From: Euperipatoides rowelli
Lineage: Eukaryota > Onychophora > Udeonychophora > Euonychophora > Peripatopsidae
DNA: 10,891 nucleotides
Assembly: GCA_003024985.2 (NCBI GenBank)
Contig: PXIH01S0041466.1
Strand: one strand, 5' to 3'
Positions 7,751 through 10,891 of the stretch are shown one piece after another. The number at the start of each line of letters is the position of its first letter. Position 1 is the stretch's first letter. The notes below the pieces were generated by a model that saw only the letters and a program-made list of their open reading frames with translations, searched no databases and was not told the origin of the DNA. The position numbers and the translations under genes were made by a program.

Positions 7751-8607
7751 ACCTTCTCTTACGAGATTTGTGTAAAATGCTTTATTGAATGAAATTGAAT
7801 TAATGCTCATTTTACTTTTATGGAACAGTTCTCCACTCTGTTTTATTCCAACTTACAAATGTATATGTGTGCATAAATTTGTCTGTAGTATTTTGCAGGG
7901 TTGGGCCCATAATCAATGAAATTGCTCGATACAATAGCCAATCATATTCCTTTTCTTATTTCCAACAGTTATGGTTTTTATTTTTAAGCATCAAAATGAA
8001 TTCCAATAAACGTCTACTATTGTGTAAAATATTTTAGTTTTACTTTAATTACCGTTTTACGAAAATTTATTTTTAAAAACAATGTTATCGAACTAAATCA
8101 ATTGGGACAAAAACATTGGTGTGACTCCTCTACTTATAAAGCCAAAGTCTGATTGGCTCAATGACCAACAATATGGACAGCAAATGAATAAATCTGTGTA
8201 AAAGTTGAATTTTTTAAATAATTGTGGATGATAATGGATGGTTCTCTATCTTTTAATTGTGCAGGCTCACTTTATGCAAGCTATCCGTTTTTACCTAATT
8301 GACTGTGTCAAATTATAAAAAATCTTAGTATCATAGGAAATGATTGATACCAGTTGATAACAAGTCATGGGAAATGATTGTTTTCTTCTTACCTAATCAC
8401 CATTTCAAATGATTACTTAAAAAATGAAAAGATGTTGAAAATTATATATTAGAAATTGATTTAATTTGTTTTTATTACAAAATAATCTTTACGCATACAA
8501 ACAATAGGTACACGTAACTTATAAAAAATTGCACTATGGAAAAATAATTTAATCAATATTATAACACACCTGTGAATATTGTTTAGACAATTAATAAATT
8601 GTCTCAT
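7751..8607. other. AT-rich DNA, nothing recognised
   Basis: There is no sustained open frame, RNA gene or transposon terminus. GATTGGCTCAATGACCAA near 8151 is a reversed CCAAT-like motif without other promoter signals. Confidence 0.5.
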
Positions 8608-8627
8608 CCCCCCCCCCCCCCACCCCC
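8608..8627 (+). repeat. C14-A-C5 homopolymer tract
   Basis: Fourteen cytosines, one A, then five cytosines. The minus strand could form a G-quadruplex. An A-run follows shortly after. Length may be uncertain through sequencing error. Confidence 0.9.
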
Positions 8628-8730
8628 TCAAAAAAAAGTAAGAATAATTAATTTTTATTGCAAATTATTTTTCAGCTGTTATTATAGTTCTAGAGGGAGT
8701 ATGAGATTATTAAATGCTTAGAAAATTAAT

Positions 8731-9073
8731 ATCTAGTCCGATGTTTCCCAATTAAATTTGGCCACGGAACACTTTCAAACTTGTTAAAAATTTGTTGAAC
8801 TCCAAGCTTAAGCTTTGGCCACAATAAGGCTTCACTAGTGCATTTTTAGGTTCTCATGCACTGACCCAGAATATCTTCTCTGTACCGTTTAGCTTCTGTA
8901 GTCAGGTACACATTGCTGTACTACAATCCATCGATGTTGAAATGGTTTTTCATTCCCTTTTTTTTTTTAATATTTAAATTGTATTGCTATAACTTTCTTG
9001 TGGAACACTAATGTTCACCTTATGGAAGACTGGGGTTCCACAGAACCCTACTTGGGGAAATACTGAGCTAGTA
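8731..9073. mobile_element. Non-autonomous hAT-like MITE with both ends and target duplication
   Basis: The left end CGATGTTTCCCAA (8739-8751) matches the common hAT end CAGTGTTTCCCAA with two differences. The right end TTGGGGAAATACTG (9052-9065) is its inverted relative. The flanking octamers ATCTAGTC (8731-8738) and AGCTAGTA (9066-9073) agree at 6 of 8 positions with a central TA, as expected for the Buster group of hAT elements. Subterminal GGAAC-type motifs occur near both ends (CACGGAACAC; GGTTCCACAGAACCC). The element itself is about 327 bp, with no transposase frame; it includes the palindrome AAGCTTAAGCTT (8804-8815) and a T-run. Divergence of the ends and duplication indicates an old insertion mobilised in trans. 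Confidence 0.75.
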
Positions 9074-9320
9074 GTCTATGTAAAGACTATTCTAAAAGTG
9101 TTGAAGTTTTAAAAATGTGTAAAATTTGACAATTTTTTGTAACTCAAAACTATTTTGTTTTTAAAATTTTATAGTGGATATTTTTTTTTTTGATTGTCAG
9201 ATTATTTAATTAAGTCCCAACTAATCTAAATAGTTATAAATAAATATTTCTTAACAAAATTGTGATTAAATGATCGACCAAATAAATAAAATAATTTTTA
9301 AAAGGTAATGGAATCCTTTC
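9074..9320. other. AT-rich DNA, nothing recognised
   Basis: Simple A/T-rich sequence with a T-run at about 9181-9191. No features are seen. Confidence 0.5.
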
Positions 9321-9342
9321 AGTTCCAGTCGGATTACAACCA

Positions 9343-9409
9343 TATAAAAATACCGTATATCCCAATGATGAAAGATCAGATTCTTATGATCTCACCTGAC
9401 CTTTAACCC
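9343..9409. promoter_or_regulatory. TATA-like box and nuclear-receptor-type half sites, speculative
   Basis: TATAAAAAT lies at 9343-9351 in a stretch (about 9325-9450) with more CpG than its surroundings. At 9397-9409 the minus strand reads GGGTTAAAGGTCA, two RGGTCA-like half sites one base apart, a DR1 arrangement typical of HNF4/RXR binding. The first half site has a mismatch. No gene follows within the window, and TATA-like strings are frequent in AT-rich DNA. Confidence 0.15.
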
Positions 9410-9450
9410 GATGATAAAACATTGCTCAAATCCGCTTCTCGGCTGAACGA

Positions 9451-10582
9451 ATTTTTCCAGACCTCTTATTTTTATACTTTCTCTGAAAGTTTTCAATTTC
9501 ATCTTTTTTATTGAATGTTCCACGATTTAAAATATTCCCTCTTGTCTCACAGTTATTGTCTAAATTATACCATAATCTGATTATTAAACTATTTAAATAA
9601 ATTCACTTTTACAGATTTAAACATTTTGGAAATCTTTTTTTTTTTTTATTATTGAAAAAAAAAATTGGATTGAATGTTAAGATTTTCAAACATTGTTTAT
9701 ATTAAATAAAGGAAAATACATTTTAATATAATTTTTGAATTTCAAATTAGATATAAAAAAAAAATCAAAATATCCATATGTCAATAACACAGATCTAAAA
9801 TTGGTTTCAGATTTTAAAAAGCTTTTACATGGTATTCGACTATTATAAAAAGGGATTCTTTTTCATGTATTAAAAATAAAGGTTAAGTAAACTTTATATA
9901 AAAAAAAGTGAATGAAGTTTTAAAGCATTTTACACTTCAAGATTTTAACATTATCTGTTAAGTACACTTTGAAAGAATATATATCTTTGATCAATTGATG
10001 GAAAAGATTTGGACAATCAATCACAGAAATACGATTTTCCCATTTTTCAAAGGTAATAAAAATTCAACATGGATTCTAAAATGGCAGATGTATTTTTACC
10101 ATCATTTTATGTGCTGTATTGAAATAAGTTTTTTCAGACCATTCTTTCTTAAGAAATCTAATAATTATAGTAATAGTGCTGATTTTAATAACCAATTAAT
10201 CCACTTATTATGCTTGCAGAGATTTCTACACTTGTGTAAAATATGTATGTGATGAAGGGGGACTTTATCAGAGCGTTGTTCTTTTTTCTGAATTATTTGT
10301 ACTTTTTCTTTCCATATTTTTCCAAAAGAATATGCGATAGATTAAACTGTTGAACATCACTTCTTGGTTCTAAGAGACATTTTTTCTATTGTACTTATAA
10401 AAATTGTGATTAGTAGTAGGGTTATGTCTAAATTGATTTATTCATGAGTCTGGTTGAAAGCGTAGTCCCCGTTTTGAAATTAAAATGTTTTATATTGCTG
10501 GACTTATGTATTTTGTGGAAAATATGCTGATGAGCATAAATGGCCCTATGTTATCTGAAGTAGCACCACTTGCAATGTACAG
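9451..10582. other. AT-rich DNA without a recognisable gene
   Basis: An 85-codon plus-strand frame (9995-10252) is open but its residues (many F, Y, I, N, H) reflect base composition and show no domain. The frame at 10485-10676 runs into the transposon end at 10583, so its last third is element sequence. No RNA gene is visible. Confidence 0.5.
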
Positions 10583-10834
10583 CAGGGATTCTCAAACTGT
10601 GGGTCATGTACTACTAGTGGTGGATTCCGTTGTTTCAGGTGGTACACAGAGCTGTAACAAAAATACAAATACATAAACAGATTTCCATAATTGTGTAGCT
10701 AAAGAAAATGGGCCCCAATGAAACTATAGATCAAGTACCATTAAAGTTACCAAGGTTCACCAACATGGGCCAGCCCAGGGACAACTCCTGCATAAAGATC
10801 TGGGGAAGGTTGGGTAGTAGGAGGTGAGCCCAAA

Positions 10835-10857
10835 TTTGTAGAGTGGCAGTATTATAG
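10835..10857 (+). other. U4 snRNA 5'-end-like sequence, doubtful
   Basis: AGTGGCAGTAT at 10842-10852 is identical to the segment near the 5' end of animal U4 snRNA, and flanking TTTG (10835-10838) and TAG (10855-10857) fall at the matching distances. Downstream the resemblance fades to scattered matches that are mostly transitions, and a T-run starts at 10878. An intact gene is excluded because the following stems are not preserved. A short, decayed pseudogene or chance match are both possible. Confidence 0.15.
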
Positions 10858-10877
10858 TTGTAAATATTTTCATAAGC

Positions 10878-10891
10878 TTTTTTTTTTTTTT
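10878..10891 (+). repeat. T homopolymer running off the window
   Basis: Fourteen T residues to the last base. It may be the poly-A end of a minus-strand retroposon that lies to the right, but its continuation is not visible. Confidence 0.9.

Larger units (their letters stand above)
10575..10891 (+). mobile_element. Left end of a second hAT-like element, right end not seen
   Basis: CAGGGATTCTCAAACTGTGGGTC begins at 10583 and has the form of hAT ends of the CAGNGNTTCTCAA type. The preceding octamer ATGTACAG (10575-10582) has TA at its centre, as expected for a Buster-type target site. Subterminal TGTACTAC (10607-10614) and GTGGTACA (10639-10646) are inverse copies at 7 of 8 positions. No inverted partner of the terminus occurs before the window ends, so the right limit is unknown: the element either continues, or was truncated. 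No transposase frame is present. Confidence 0.5.

Noticed and set aside
9995-10252. 85-codon plus-strand open frame
   Set aside because: Residue content follows AT-rich base composition, there is no domain or splice context, and the length is within chance.
10485-10676. 63-codon plus-strand open frame
   Set aside because: Its last third is the hAT-like terminus starting at 10583, and the remainder shows no recognisable motif.

Overview
This window looks like intergenic or intronic DNA from an animal nuclear genome. It is very AT-rich (by eye roughly 70-75% A+T), full of A and T homopolymers, and has isolated ambiguous bases at 1153 and 2025. No open frame is long enough or protein-like enough to call a gene, and I found no bacterial-style operons, rRNA, recognisable tRNA or CRISPR array. 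The hAT-type transposon ends, microsatellites and degenerate tandem repeat point to a metazoan, probably an invertebrate, but the species cannot be fixed from this sequence.

Layout. Bases 39-128 hold a cluster of short direct and inverted repeats next to a Pol III B-box-like motif on the minus strand, followed by a (CAA)7 microsatellite. Between about 697 and 1418 there are three diverged copies of one roughly 120-150 bp repeat: one on the minus strand and two in tandem on the plus strand. From about 1420 to 6070 the sequence is mostly featureless AT-rich DNA with a G homopolymer, a C-rich tract, short palindromes, an imperfect hairpin and one interrupted minus-strand frame that may be a coding fossil. 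At 6069-6115 there is a perfect 21-bp hairpin with a 5-nt loop. Bases 6586-7367 are a degenerate tandem array of a unit of about 110 bp (about seven copies), with a GATA/GACA-type microsatellite inside one unit. A 40-codon open frame at 7628-7750 is less AT-rich than its surroundings and lies behind a pyrimidine tract.

The last third carries two transposon traces. Bases 8739-9065 form a short non-autonomous hAT-like element with both terminal inverted repeats and a recognisable 8-bp target duplication. A second hAT-like left end starts at 10583 and runs off the window or decays. The moderately GC-richer tail (about 10700-10860) includes an 11-nt match to the 5' part of U4 snRNA.

The window shows repeat turnover, not a gene system. 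I found no evidence for an undescribed functional system. The items most worth checking are the perfect hairpin, the inverted/tandem repeat family at 697-1418, the 110-bp array and the hAT-like elements.
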